Positions 24,182 through 33,533 of a stretch of DNA of 64,000 nt are shown piece after piece. The first letter of the stretch is position 1. The number at the start of each line of letters is the position of its first letter. Position numbers and translations under genes: made by a program. The stretch is taken from positions 1-64,000 of the forward strand of contig NZ_JBFAMC010000005.1 of NCBI RefSeq assembly GCF_040656415.1, in the 5' to 3' direction. The notes below the pieces were generated by a model that saw only the letters and a program-made list of their open reading frames with translations, ran no database searches and was not told the DNA's origin. The stretch comes from Rhodococcus_F sp040656415. Lineage in GTDB: Bacteria; Actinomycetota; Actinomycetes; Mycobacteriales; Mycobacteriaceae.

Positions 24182-25156
24182 CTACGGCAGGACGGCGGCG
24201 ATCTCGTCAGCGGCGGTGGCACCGTAGACGTCCGCGAGACGCTTGACGGCCTCGGCGCGATCGAAAGTCCACTCCTGTGTACCCACGGTTTCGAGAATCA
24301 GCACGGCAACGAGCGATCCAAGCTGCGCCGAACGCTCGAAGCTCAAGCCGGCGCTTTGCGCGAGGAGGAATCCCGCCCGGAATCCGTCTCCGACACCGGT
24401 CGGATCGACCTTGCCCTTCTCCGGGACGACGCCGACACGGGTCCAGTTGCCGTCGGAGTCGGTGATTTCGACACCCTTGGAACCGAGGGTGGTGACCCGG
24501 ACGCCGACCTGTGCCCTGATCTCCTCCTCGGACAATCCGGTCTTCTGTTGCAGCAGGCCCCACTCGTACTCGTTGGTGAACAGATATTTGGCGCCCCTGA
24601 TCAATTCGGCCGCCTCGCTCCCGCTGAGTCGGGCCAGCTGCTGCGACGGGTCGGCAGCGAATGGAATGTTCTGCCGCCTGCACTCGTCGGTGTGCTTGAT
24701 CATCGCCGCCGGGTCGTTGGCCCCGATCAGCACCAGCTCGAGTGGTGCGCAATGCTCTGCGATCACGGCAAGTTCGATCTCGCGGGCCTCGCTCATCGCA
24801 CCGGGGTAGAACGACGCGATCTGCGCCATGTCCTCGTCCGTGGTGCACACGAAGCGCGCGGTATGAGCGGCCGTCGAGATTCGAACGGCGGTGCAGTCGA
24901 CACCATTGCTCTCCAGCCACTGACGGTAGTCGGCGAAATCGGCCCCGGCAGCCCCGACCAGCAACGGGTTACCACCTAGAACACCCATGGCATAGGCGAT
25001 GTTTCCGCCCACTCCACCGCGCCTGACAACGAGATCGTCGACCAGGAAGCTCAACGAGATGTGGCTGAGCTGATCGGCGAGCAACTGCTCGGCGAACCGG
25101 CCCGGAAACCGCATCAGGTGGTCGGTGGCGATGGAACCGGTTACCGCAATTGTCAC
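24182..25156 (-). CDS. adoK: PfkB-family sugar kinase, probable adenosine kinase
   Basis: The protein has 324 residues. PfkB signatures are RRGGVGGNIAYAMGVLGG near residue 45-60 and DPTGVGDGFRAGFLL near 255, the latter with the catalytic Asp. In this genomic position mycobacteria carry AdoK (Rv2202c), an adenosine kinase of ribokinase fold that phosphorylates adenosine to AMP. Substrate assignment is by position and similarity; the motifs alone show only a PfkB kinase. Confidence 0.85.
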   Translation of the reverse strand: MTIAVTGSIATDHLMRFPGRFAEQLLADQLSHISLSFLVDDLVVRRGGVGGNIAYAMGVLGGNPLLVGAAGADFADYRQWLESNGVDCTAVRISTAAHTARFVCTTDEDMAQIASFYPGAMSEAREIELAVIAEHCAPLELVLIGANDPAAMIKHTDECRRQNIPFAADPSQQLARLSGSEAAELIRGAKYLFTNEYEWGLLQQKTGLSEEEIRAQVGVRVTTLGSKGVEITDSDGNWTRVGVVPEKGKVDPTGVGDGFRAGFLLAQSAGLSFERSAQLGSLVAVLILETVGTQEWTFDRAEAVKRLADVYGATAADEIAAVLP

Positions 25157-25253
25157 GAGCGGGTGCCTTTCGAGGAGTCGGTCGGAACGTTCTCACCGTA
25201 CCCCGACCACCACCGGGAAGTTTGTGGCAGCACCTTCAGGCAAGATCGGCACG

Positions 25254-25295
25254 AAAAAAAGTCTGACGCAGAAGCCGGTGAGCTTTGCGTCAGAC
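25254..25295 (-). terminator. Classical rho-independent terminator of erpA
   Basis: The stem GTCTGACGCA/TGCGTCAGAC (25261-25270 with 25286-25295) has an inner AAGC/GCTT extension and is followed on the minus strand by seven T (25254-25260). It is the most canonical terminator in the window. Confidence 0.92.
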
Positions 25296-25321
25296 TCGTC
25301 GACAACGGCCGGAGCGAGAAC

Positions 25322-25672
25322 TCAGTTGAATGAGTCTCCGCAGGCACACGAACCAGTCGCGTTGGGGTTGTCGATCGTGAAACCCTGCTTCTCGATGGTA
25401 TCGACGAAGTCGATCGAAGCACCCTCGACGTACGGCGCACTCATCCGGTCGACAGCGAGGGCAACTCCACCGAAGTCGACCACCAGGTCGCCATCCAGGT
25501 TTCGGTCGTCGAAGAAGAGCTGGTAGCGAAGTCCTGCGCAGCCGCCGGGTTGGACGGCGATCCGCAAAGCGAGGTCGTCACGACCCTCCTGATCGAGCAG
25601 CGCCTTCGCCTTGGCGGATGCAGCTTCGGTCATCGTGACACCGTGGACGCCGGCCTCGTTCTGCACAGTCAT
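25322..25672 (-). CDS. erpA: HesB/IscA-type iron-sulfur cluster carrier
   Basis: The protein has 116 residues. Three conserved cysteines are present: GGCAGLRYQ and GSCACGDSF at the C terminus. The family accepts [2Fe-2S] or [4Fe-4S] clusters and delivers them to apoproteins. Nearby cluster users are LipA, QcrA and others. ATG 25672 was preferred to the GTG two codons earlier because GGGAG lies 5 bases before it. It is monocistronic, with its own strong terminator. Confidence 0.92.
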   Translation of the reverse strand: MTVQNEAGVHGVTMTEAASAKAKALLDQEGRDDLALRIAVQPGGCAGLRYQLFFDDRNLDGDLVVDFGGVALAVDRMSAPYVEGASIDFVDTIEKQGFTIDNPNATGSCACGDSFN

Positions 25673-25815
25673 GGGCACTCCCTGTAGTTCGTAAACAAAC
25701 CCGTGAACGCTTCAACGGTACTTCGCGCCCGACTTATTCCCGGGGGGTTCCATCCTCTGCGGCAACTCCCGCAGATTTACCCATGCCCATGCTAGCCGAC
25801 GTTCCAGATCGGCCG

Positions 25816-26892
25816 TCACAACCCGGTGGCAGAACTCCTCCAACGGAGCGCGGCCGTCGAAGCAAGGTCTCGTAGCTGCAGGTAGGCATCCGTCATCGCA
25901 CGTTCGACGGACCCGGCGTGAGAGACCAGCGAGAGCGCCTCGTCGATGCCCGCGCCTTCGAATTCCGCCGAGTCCAAAAGGACTTGACCTGCGAGAACGA
26001 GTGTCGGGATAGACCGCCTACGCGCGGCCGCGGAGAGTTCGGTCACCAGCTTGCCTTGCAACGACTGGTGGTCGAGTCGCCCTTCCCCGGTGATCACCAG
26101 TTGCGCGGACGCCAGTTGCCGATCCCGTCGGGTCCGTTGCGCGACCACCGCCGCGCCGGATTCCCTCGTGGCACCGAGTGCAAGCAGCGCGGCACCGATT
26201 CCGCCCGCAGCACCGGCCCCCGGCCACGCCGAGACATCGCGCGAGGTGATCGCCCGCAATCGCCCGGCCCACTCGGCGTTCCGGTCTTCGAGGAACGAGA
26301 CGGTTTCGGGATCTGCACCCTTCTGCGGTCCGAAGACACTCGCGGCACCGTGCTCCCCGAGCAACGGGTGTACGACATCGGTTGCGGCAATCAGTTCCAC
26401 TTCTCGCACGCGGGCGACTGCGGCTTCCACGCCCCCGAACTCGTCCGCCAATGCCTCGACAAGCCCACGCCCACCGTCGGTACAACTACTACCACCGAGA
26501 CCCACGACGATTCTCTGTGCTCCAGCGTCGAGTGCGGCCACCATGAGTTGTCCGACACCACGACTGTGAGCGTCCCGTGCGGTGCTGCGCGTCGGTGGTC
26601 CGCCCAAGAGCCCGAGCCCGCATGCCTGGGCCGACTCGAGGTAGGCATCGGTACCGTCGAGGAGCCATCGGGCAGTGACACTGCCGCCGAGGGGCCCTTC
26701 CACGACAGCGGTTCGAACGACGCCGCCCGCCGCAGCGATCACATCCACGAAACCGGGTCCCCCGTCGGACTGCGGCGCCTCGATCAACTGGTCGTCGGGG
26801 CGCACCTCGGCCCATCCGGCTGATATGGCGGCGGTCGCCTCGATGGCCGTCAGCGTTCCGCCGAAGGAGTCGGGTGCGATCATCACTCGCAT
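25816..26892 (-). CDS. Glycerate kinase (GckA/GarK type I)
   Basis: The protein has 358 residues. Type-related motifs are MIAPDSFGGTLTA at the start, QSDGGPGFVDV, VVGLGGSSCTDGGRG and VITGEGRLDHQSLQGK. The enzyme phosphorylates glycerate at C2 or C3 with ATP, feeding it into glycolysis. Position and sequence agree with the remembered Rv2205c. It starts ATG 26892, divergent from the DUF3043 gene. Confidence 0.9.
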   Translation of the reverse strand: MRVMIAPDSFGGTLTAIEATAAISAGWAEVRPDDQLIEAPQSDGGPGFVDVIAAAGGVVRTAVVEGPLGGSVTARWLLDGTDAYLESAQACGLGLLGGPPTRSTARDAHSRGVGQLMVAALDAGAQRIVVGLGGSSCTDGGRGLVEALADEFGGVEAAVARVREVELIAATDVVHPLLGEHGAASVFGPQKGADPETVSFLEDRNAEWAGRLRAITSRDVSAWPGAGAAGGIGAALLALGATRESGAAVVAQRTRRDRQLASAQLVITGEGRLDHQSLQGKLVTELSAAARRRSIPTLVLAGQVLLDSAEFEGAGIDEALSLVSHAGSVERAMTDAYLQLRDLASTAALRWRSSATGL

Positions 26893-26989
26893 CGAAAAAG
26901 TCTATTGCGTCTCGATTGCGTCCGCCCGACCCGGCATTTCGATGTGAGGCAGTTTTCCATATGACCGCTTCGTCCCATACTCTGGGAGG

Positions 26990-27664
26990 GTGAAATTGCT
27001 ACGCCGCGGTGATTCGGAAAATTCGGACAAGCGGGGCGGTGAGGTCGAGGAGCCGTCCACGGCCTCGGAGATGACCCCCGCCTCGACGCCGGAGTCGATC
27101 GATCAGGTAGGCAAAGGCAGACCAACCCCCAAACGACGCGACGCCGAGTCGAAGCGCCGAGGCCCTGTCGCGCCCGCACCACAGACGGCGAAAGAGGCCC
27201 GGGCGCGCAAGAAGGCCCGCCGGGGTAACAAAGAAGACCGCAGGATCGCTGCCGCGGAACGGCGGGCCAACGCTGCCGAGCGTCGGGCCAGAATGCTCGC
27301 CGGAGAGGACAAGTACCTGCTCCCCCGCGACAAGGGCCCCGTCCGCGCCTACGTTCGCGACATCGTAGATGCTCGGCGCAATCTGGTCGGACTGTTCATG
27401 CCGATGGCCCTGGTCCTGATCATGGCGATGTTCGTCAGCCCCGCGCTACAGTCCATCGTCACGCTCGCCATGCTCGTCATGATGGTGTTCATGGTGATAG
27501 AAGGCGTCTGGTTGGGGCGCAAGATAAACAACCAGGTGCGCGCACGCTTCCCCGACACCCTGGACGGGGGCTTCAAGCTCGGCTGGTACGCGTTCGTCCG
27601 GGCGTCTCAGATCCGCAAGCTTCGTGCCCCCAAGCCGCGAGTCCGCCCCGGCGACGCTATCTGA
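26990..27664 (+). CDS. DUF3043 membrane protein
   Basis: The protein has 224 residues. The first about 110 residues are highly charged (Lys, Arg, Glu) with a helical run KEARARKKARRGNKEDRRIA. Two membrane helices follow (LVGLFMPMALVLIMAMFVS and VTLAMLVMMVFMVIEGVWL), then a basic tail. It corresponds to Rv2206 in order and layout. Function is unknown; a scaffold or RNA/DNA-contacting membrane protein is possible from charge alone. The GTG at 26990 has GGGAGG before it. Confidence 0.8.
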   Translation: MKLLRRGDSENSDKRGGEVEEPSTASEMTPASTPESIDQVGKGRPTPKRRDAESKRRGPVAPAPQTAKEARARKKARRGNKEDRRIAAAERRANAAERRARMLAGEDKYLLPRDKGPVRAYVRDIVDARRNLVGLFMPMALVLIMAMFVSPALQSIVTLAMLVMMVFMVIEGVWLGRKINNQVRARFPDTLDGGFKLGWYAFVRASQIRKLRAPKPRVRPGDAI

Positions 27665-27683
27665 CCGGCCGAAAGAAGTTGTA

Positions 27684-27707
27684 GCGGTAGCTGCTTCGCA
27701 GCCACCG
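27684..27707 (+). terminator. Terminator after the DUF3043 gene
   Basis: GCGGTAGCTGC and GCAGCCACCGC pair with one mismatch around a TTC loop, 20 bases after the stop. No T-run is seen. The remaining bases up to 27892 hold no supported gene. Confidence 0.6.
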
Positions 27708-27892
27708 CGGTAGTGCATTCCTGGACCGAGCGGCGCACGACACGGACACGTGGAGTACGGCGGGGAGTGCACAAGAACAACGAACTCGGTCATCGATGGA
27801 GCATTCCCGCCATTCTTGACCGACCGACAGTGGCAGCATCGACATTGTTCGTCAGAATTCTGCCACCGTTGCGGGTTGGTAGCGTTCCACCC

Positions 27893-28537
27893 GTGCCCAC
27901 CTCCGATCCCTCGGACCGACCGAGTCACCTGAATCAGCGCTCGCGAACTCTGGTGCTCGGCGGCGCGCGGTCCGGAAAGTCCGCCTTCGCGGAGGAACTC
28001 ACCCAGACCCTCGCTGGGTCCGGGTCGGTACGGTATGTCGCCACCAGCCACGGCGATACCGGAGATCAGGACTGGCAGCAGCGGATCGCCGAGCACCGCG
28101 ACCGCCGCCCGGACACCTGGGCCACGGTGGAAACCGCCCACAATCTCGACCTCGTCGAGCAGTTGAGTTCGCCTACGGATGCCGTTGCAACCCTCGTCGA
28201 GGATCTCGGAACCTGGCTCACCGTCGAACTCGACGGCGCAGCCGCCTGGGACCTACCGCGCGGCACGATCACCCCGCGGGCCGACGCTCTCGTCTCCAGT
28301 GTTCGCCACTACCGTGGCATCCTCGTGCTCGTAAGCCCCGAGGTCGGCCTGGGAGTAATCCCCGAGACATCATCGGGACGGCTGTTCCGCGACGAAATCG
28401 GCGCCCTCAATGCGCGCCTTGCTCAGGTGTGCGACAGGGTGGTTCTCGTCGTGGCCGGAATGACCATGACTCTGAAAGATGCTCCCGCCCAAGGGCGCGA
28501 AACAGAAGTGTCAACTCGAATGAGAGGCCAAGCGTGA
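27893..28537 (+). CDS. cobU: Adenosylcobinamide kinase / adenosylcobinamide-phosphate guanylyltransferase
   Basis: The protein has 214 residues. The P-loop is GGARSGKS near residue 24, followed by HRDRRPDTW carrying the guanylyl-accepting histidine, and DLGTWLT as the Walker B-like part. It phosphorylates adenosylcobinamide and forms adenosyl-GDP-cobinamide in late B12 assembly. GTG 27893 was chosen because it places the P-loop at the usual distance; the frame itself opens at 27713. The stop overlaps the cobT start (GTGA). Confidence 0.92.
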   Translation: MPTSDPSDRPSHLNQRSRTLVLGGARSGKSAFAEELTQTLAGSGSVRYVATSHGDTGDQDWQQRIAEHRDRRPDTWATVETAHNLDLVEQLSSPTDAVATLVEDLGTWLTVELDGAAAWDLPRGTITPRADALVSSVRHYRGILVLVSPEVGLGVIPETSSGRLFRDEIGALNARLAQVCDRVVLVVAGMTMTLKDAPAQGRETEVSTRMRGQA

Positions 28538-29679
28538 GCAGTGAATCCGTGGGCAGTGAGTCCGTGGGCGGGCAACCTACGCTGTTCGAACCAGTCACCC
28601 CGCCCGACGAGACCGTGCGCGCCCAAGCCGAGGCACGTCAGTTGCAACTGACCAAACCCGCCGGCTCACTGGGGCGTCTCGAGACCCTCGCATGCTGGGC
28701 CGCAGCCTGTCAGGGCGTCTGCCCACCAACACCATTCGGCAGGGTGCGAGTGGTGGTGTTCGCCGGCGACCACGGGATTGCACGGAAGGGAGTCTCGGCA
28801 TATCCGCCGGAGGTGACAGCTCAGATGGTCGCCAACTTCGTGAACGGTGGAGCAGCCGTCAACGCGCTCGCCAATCGGGTCGGCGCGAGCGTGCGCGTCG
28901 TCGACATCTCCGTGGACGGCGACACGGACCCATCGTTGTCCACCTTCAAGATCCGGCGTTCCTCCGGTTCGATCGACCGCGAGGATGCACTCACACACGA
29001 GGAGACACTGAGAGCCATCGATGCCGGGCGGGCGATCGCCGATGCCGAAATCGATTCCGGCGCAGACCTGTTGATCGCCGGTGAGATGGGAATCGGCAAT
29101 ACGACACCGGCTACCGTCCTGATCGCGACATTGACGGACACCGAACCTGTGGCCGCTGTCGGCCGCGGTACGGGTGTAGACGACGCAGGCTGGATTCGTA
29201 AGACGGCGGCCATCCGCGACGCGATGCGCCGGGCTCGTCCCGTCGTCCGCGACGTCGTGGCGCTCCTACGCACCTCGGGGGGAGCCGATCTCGCGGCAAT
29301 GGCGGGATTCCTCGCCCAAGCCTCCGCTCGAAGGACGCCGGTGATCCTCGACGGCATCACCGTTACGTCCGCCGCCATGGCAGCGGAGGAACTTGCACGC
29401 GGCGCTCGCGCCTGGTGGCTTGCCGGGCACTGCTCCACCGAACCAGCGCACAAGATCGCGCTGAAGCACCTCGACCTCGACCCACTCCTCGACCTGGACA
29501 TGCGACTCGGCGAGGGATCGGGCGCTCTGACCGCACTGCCCATCCTCCAAGGTGCCGTTGCGGCGCTTGCGGAGATGGCGACATTCGCGGAGGCGGGCGT
29601 CAGCACACGTGCCGGCGAGAGCGACACGGAACCCGATGGCGAGGACGACATCGACCAGGCCGGACCCACCTCGGACTGA
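28534..29679 (+). CDS. cobT: Nicotinate-nucleotide-dimethylbenzimidazole phosphoribosyltransferase
   Basis: The protein has 381 residues. Typical blocks are KPAGSLGRLE, FAGDHGIARKGVSAYP, GEMGIGNTTPA (with catalytic Glu region) and LDLDMRLGEGSGA. It makes alpha-ribazole phosphate from dimethylbenzimidazole and nicotinate mononucleotide. An acidic tail of about 25 residues (GESDTEPDGEDDIDQ) extends past the usual end. It overlaps both cobU and cobS starts, giving a translationally coupled cobUTS unit. Confidence 0.93.
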   Translation: MSSESVGSESVGGQPTLFEPVTPPDETVRAQAEARQLQLTKPAGSLGRLETLACWAAACQGVCPPTPFGRVRVVVFAGDHGIARKGVSAYPPEVTAQMVANFVNGGAAVNALANRVGASVRVVDISVDGDTDPSLSTFKIRRSSGSIDREDALTHEETLRAIDAGRAIADAEIDSGADLLIAGEMGIGNTTPATVLIATLTDTEPVAAVGRGTGVDDAGWIRKTAAIRDAMRRARPVVRDVVALLRTSGGADLAAMAGFLAQASARRTPVILDGITVTSAAMAAEELARGARAWWLAGHCSTEPAHKIALKHLDLDPLLDLDMRLGEGSGALTALPILQGAVAALAEMATFAEAGVSTRAGESDTEPDGEDDIDQAGPTSD

Positions 29680-30422
29680 TGGTGTCCGGGGTGCGACTGG
29701 CCTTCTCCTGGCTGACGGTCCTACCAGTGCGCGGACCGGACTCCGTCGATCGCGCGGCGGGGCGCCGCGCGATCACCGCCGCGCCGCTGACCGGCCTCGC
29801 GCTGGGCGTCCTCGCCGCAGGCCTGCTCTGGGCCCTGGTATCCGCCGGCCAGAATCCTGCCCTCGCAGGACTGTTGACGGTCGGAGCGCACGCCCTTGTG
29901 ACCCGCGGCATGCACATCGACGGGCTGTCCGACACGTTCGACGGGCTCGGGTGCTACGGACCCCCCGAACGTGCCCGAGCCGTCATGCAAAGCGGCGGCG
30001 CCGGACCGTTCGGGGTATGCGCTCTGGTGATCTGCCTAGGCGCCCAGGGGCTTTCCTTCGGAGCTCTCGCTGCCGCCGGACAGTACGGCTGCGTGGCCGT
30101 AGCTGTCGCGGCGGGCCGGGTGGCGGTCGTGATTGCCTGCCGACGTGGAATTTCCGCTGCGTCTACAGAAGGGTTCGGCGCGTTGGTGGCGGGAACTCAG
30201 TCACCGTGGATCGGTATAGCCTGGACCGTTCCACTACTTTCTGCCGCCGCATGGTGCACCTCGCCGTGGTGGCAGGGGCCAATCGTCGTTGCCGTGGCGC
30301 TGGTCCTCACCACTCTTCTGGTGGCGCACTGCGTTCGGCGGTTCGCCGGAATGAATGGCGACGTGCTCGGGGCGGCGCTCGAGGTCACGGTCACCGTCTC
30401 GGCGATCGGCCTTGCTTTCTGA
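29679..30422 (+). CDS. cobS: Adenosylcobinamide-GDP ribazoletransferase (cobalamin synthase)
   Basis: The protein has 247 residues and is integral to the membrane. The start RLAFSWLTVLPV and the motif HIDGLSDTFDGLG are diagnostic of CobS; later helices are Ala/Val/Leu-rich. It joins adenosyl-GDP-cobinamide and alpha-ribazole in the last steps of B12 assembly. ATG 29679 overlaps the cobT stop (TGATG). It converges on ilvE, only 21 bases away, with no visible terminator between. Confidence 0.92.
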   Translation: MVSGVRLAFSWLTVLPVRGPDSVDRAAGRRAITAAPLTGLALGVLAAGLLWALVSAGQNPALAGLLTVGAHALVTRGMHIDGLSDTFDGLGCYGPPERARAVMQSGGAGPFGVCALVICLGAQGLSFGALAAAGQYGCVAVAVAAGRVAVVIACRRGISAASTEGFGALVAGTQSPWIGIAWTVPLLSAAAWCTSPWWQGPIVVAVALVLTTLLVAHCVRRFAGMNGDVLGAALEVTVTVSAIGLAF

Positions 30423-30443
30423 ATTCCGCAGCCGAATGCGGAC

Positions 30444-31547
30444 TCACCACATCTTCCTCATCCAGCCATGATTGTCGGCGAACGTGCCTCGCTGGATTCC
30501 GGTGAGGGTATCGCGCAGGGCCATGCTGACCTCGCCTGGCTCACCATCGCCGATCATGAACTCGCCTTCCGTCGACTTCACACGGGCGACCGGGGTGATC
30601 ACGGCAGCCGTACCGCACGCGAAAACTTCGGTGATCTCTCCGGCGACGGCCTTCTCGCGCCACTCGTCGGTGCTGATCTTTCGCTCCTCGACGGCATAGC
30701 CGGCATCCGTCGCGAGGGTCAGCAGCGAGTCGCGAGTGACTCCCGGCAAGAACGAGTCGGACAGTGACGGCGTCACGAGGCGAGCATCGGAACCGGAGCC
30801 GAAGACGAAGAACAAGTTCATCGCGCCCATTTCCTCGACATACCTGTGCTCGATCGCGTCGAGCCAGACGACGTTGTCGCAGCCCTTGGCAGCGGCCTGC
30901 CTCTGCACGAGCATCGTCCCTGCGTAGTTGCCTGCGAACTTGGCCGCTCCCGTACCACCGGGTGCCGCACGTATGTAATCGCGGGACAGCCACACGGTCA
31001 CGGGCTTGACACCGCGCGGGAAATAGGCGCCCGCGGGGCACGCGATCAGCAGGTAGCGGTACTCGTCAGCGGCACGGATACCCAAGCCGGGCTCGGTGGC
31101 GAACATGAACGGGCGCAGGTACAGCGACTCCTCACTGCCTGCGGCGGGCACCCACGCGTGATCGAGCTGGAGCAGTTCGGCGATCGACCCGATGAACAGC
31201 TCCTCAGGTAGTTCCGGCATCGCGAGTCGGCGTGACGACGCCTGGAGCCTTTGCGCATTCGCCTCGATTCGGAACGTCGAGATATGGCCGTCGGGCTGCC
31301 TGTACGCCTTCAAACCCTCGAAAATCGACTGACCGTAGTGCAGAGCCATCGCGGAGGGGTCGAGCTGGATAGGCCCGTACGGCTCGACCTTGGCGTCGTG
31401 CCACCCGTGGGTGGTCGAGTACGCGATCGACACCATATGATCAGTGAAGTGTTGGCCGAATCCGGGCGCCGCCAATATCTCTCGCCGTACATCGTCAGAG
31501 GCGGGAGAAGGGTGTGGGATGCGAACGAACTCGGAGACACCTGTCAT
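30444..31547 (-). CDS. ilvE: Branched-chain amino acid aminotransferase
   Basis: The protein has 367 residues, close to mycobacterial IlvE (368). It is a fold-type IV PLP enzyme. The lysine is in GAAKFAGNYAGTML, and other blocks are QSIFEGLKAYRQPDG, LYLRPFMFATEP and VTPSLSDSFLPGVTRDS. It catalyses the last step of Leu, Ile and Val synthesis and the first step of their breakdown. ATG 31547 has AGGA upstream; the frame opens earlier at 31655. Confidence 0.95.
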   Translation of the reverse strand: MTGVSEFVRIPHPSPASDDVRREILAAPGFGQHFTDHMVSIAYSTTHGWHDAKVEPYGPIQLDPSAMALHYGQSIFEGLKAYRQPDGHISTFRIEANAQRLQASSRRLAMPELPEELFIGSIAELLQLDHAWVPAAGSEESLYLRPFMFATEPGLGIRAADEYRYLLIACPAGAYFPRGVKPVTVWLSRDYIRAAPGGTGAAKFAGNYAGTMLVQRQAAAKGCDNVVWLDAIEHRYVEEMGAMNLFFVFGSGSDARLVTPSLSDSFLPGVTRDSLLTLATDAGYAVEERKISTDEWREKAVAGEITEVFACGTAAVITPVARVKSTEGEFMIGDGEPGEVSMALRDTLTGIQRGTFADNHGWMRKMW

Positions 31548-31611
31548 GCCGGTGATCCTAGCGAACGGATTTCTCCGCCCGCCGTCAGATGCGACTTCCG
31601 ATAGCGAGCGT

Positions 31612-31785
31612 TTACTCGGCGTTGATCTCGGTAAACGGCGGTGCGAACACCTCATCCCACAACTGAATGCCCCCGCACGTCCCCTCGATCTCGCGCCCGG
31701 CCGGCACTCCGGATACGGACTCGAGCAGGGCCGATACCGCCTCCGCCTCGACAGAGGACGAATACGGTGCCAGAGGTGGTCTCAT
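31612..31785 (-). CDS. Small ORF of unknown function upstream of ilvE (low confidence)
   Basis: The 57-codon frame is acidic, with REIEGTCGGIQLWDEVFAPP near the end. Its second half has the high third-position G+C of real genes here. No Shine-Dalgarno sequence is visible before ATG 31785 or GTG 31803, and no family was recognised. It could be a small gene or the remnant of a longer one. The rest of 31548-31976 shows nothing else I can name. Confidence 0.3.
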   Translation of the reverse strand: MRPPLAPYSSSVEAEAVSALLESVSGVPAGREIEGTCGGIQLWDEVFAPPFTEINAE

Positions 31786-31976
31786 CGATGAATACGCTGC
31801 CACTTCGGACGAAACAACCGCCGAGTTCCACGTCAGCGACGTGAACGGGCCCCCGACAAATGCCCCTGCTGCATCTGCACAACCTATTCAATCCCCAACG
31901 CCAGGGCACTACCATCAGGTCGGGCCCGGCACCGCACTCCGGCCCGTGCCGATTCAGATCTGCCTCAGGAGACACC

Positions 31977-33494
31977 GTGAGCACTCGCACAGCTCGACCG
32001 CTCGGACCACAACTCGTCCTGGCCGGCTCTGTCGGCAAGAAAGTGGACGTGTTGGTGATCGGACTGACATCGAGTTCGGACGGTCCCGAAATCGCGCTCG
32101 ACAGCGGCGTCGTCGACGAAGCCGTGCTCTCGAATCTGCTGGATACGCTGATCACCGTAGGAGCCACCGGCAAGGCCGAGGAGACCACTCGGATTCCCTC
32201 ACCGCCCACCCTCCCGGTCGGCAGCGTCCTGGCGGTCGGACTCGGTTCCGCCTCCAAGCTCGACGCCGAGCAGATCCGGCGATCGGCCGGCGCCGCAGCT
32301 GCCTCCCTCGGCGGCGTCGACACCGCCGCAACGACGCTGTCCACCCTCGATCTCGGTGCCGCGGCTGAAGGCTTCTCTCTAGGCGCGTATCGATTCACGG
32401 AATTCAAGTCCGCAAAGTCCGCGCCCGGTCCCGACGCACAGCCAGTGTCGAGAGTGGAACTATTGGTGCAGGCCCCGCGCACCAAGGAGGCCAAGGCCAC
32501 CCTTGCACGCTCCGCAGCGATCGCCGAAGCGGTCTCCACTGCCCGCGAGTTCGTCAACACCCCCCCGAGCCATCTATTTCCCGCCGAGTTCGCCAATCGC
32601 GCAAAGGCTCTCGGCACCGATGCCGGACTGAAGGTCGAGGTACTCGACGAGAAAGCTCTCGAAAAGAACGGCTACGGTGGAATTCTCGGCGTCGGCAAGG
32701 GATCGTCTCGCCCGCCTCGACTCGTCCGGCTCAGCTACGCGGCAAAGAAGCGGAAGACGCCGAGGGTGGCGCTCGTCGGTAAGGGCATCACATTCGACAC
32801 CGGTGGTATCTCCATCAAGCCCGCCGCGGGGATGGAGAACATGACCTCTGACATGGGCGGTGCGGCAGCGGTGATCGCCACGGTCGTCCTCGCGGCCAAA
32901 CTCGGCCTCCCTGTCGACGTGACCGCCACCGTCCCGATGGCCGAGAATATGCCGTCGGCTACCGCCCAGCGTCCCGGCGACGTCCTGACCCAGTACGGCG
33001 GAACAACGGTAGAGGTCATCAACACCGATGCGGAGGGACGCCTCATCCTGGCCGACGCCATCGTCCGCGCCTGCGAGGACGATCCCAACTACCTCATCGA
33101 CGCTGCAACCTTGACCGGTGCACAGGTTGTGGCCCTGGGTAACCGCACGCCGGGCGTCATGGGCACCGATGAGTTCCGCGATCGCGTCGCGGCCATCTCC
33201 CAGGAGATCGGTGAGAACGCGTGGGCGATGCCGATGCCCGCAGAACTGCGCCCGGACCTCGACTCGAAGGTCGCCGATCTCGCCAACGTCACCAATCACC
33301 GTTCGGGCGGGATGCTCTCGGCGGCACTGTTCCTGAAGGAGTTCGTCCCCGACGAGGTGCATTGGGCGCACATCGACGTCGCCGGGCCTGCCTACAATTC
33401 GTCGGCGCCGTGGGGATACACGGGTAAAGGCGGCACCGGCGTGCCAGTGCGCACGATGATCTCTGTGATCGAGGACATCGCGGCCAATAGCTAG
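31977..33494 (+). CDS. pepA: Leucyl aminopeptidase (M17)
   Basis: The protein has 505 residues. The C-terminal catalytic domain has VGKGITFDTGGISIKP, MTSDMGGAAAV and NTDAEGRLILADA, which carry the two-metal-site residues. It releases N-terminal residues from peptides in the cytoplasm. AGGAG lies 5 bases before GTG 31977. Position corresponds to Rv2213 (pepB); the gcvT and cyclase genes next to it in mycobacteria are missing here. Confidence 0.94.
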   Translation: MSTRTARPLGPQLVLAGSVGKKVDVLVIGLTSSSDGPEIALDSGVVDEAVLSNLLDTLITVGATGKAEETTRIPSPPTLPVGSVLAVGLGSASKLDAEQIRRSAGAAAASLGGVDTAATTLSTLDLGAAAEGFSLGAYRFTEFKSAKSAPGPDAQPVSRVELLVQAPRTKEAKATLARSAAIAEAVSTAREFVNTPPSHLFPAEFANRAKALGTDAGLKVEVLDEKALEKNGYGGILGVGKGSSRPPRLVRLSYAAKKRKTPRVALVGKGITFDTGGISIKPAAGMENMTSDMGGAAAVIATVVLAAKLGLPVDVTATVPMAENMPSATAQRPGDVLTQYGGTTVEVINTDAEGRLILADAIVRACEDDPNYLIDAATLTGAQVVALGNRTPGVMGTDEFRDRVAAISQEIGENAWAMPMPAELRPDLDSKVADLANVTNHRSGGMLSAALFLKEFVPDEVHWAHIDVAGPAYNSSAPWGYTGKGGTGVPVRTMISVIEDIAANS

Positions 33495-33533
33495 ACGCGT
33501 CAGCGCCTACGGACCCAGCTGGGCACGGAACAC

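Noticed and set aside
27665..27892. Cobalamin riboswitch before cobU
   Set aside because: A GCCACTG-like B12-box core occurs only on the wrong strand, and the rest of the conserved riboswitch is missing.
31652..32617. 321-codon minus-strand frame
   Set aside because: Antisense shadow of the pepA start; Ser/Ala/Pro-rich with no similarity.
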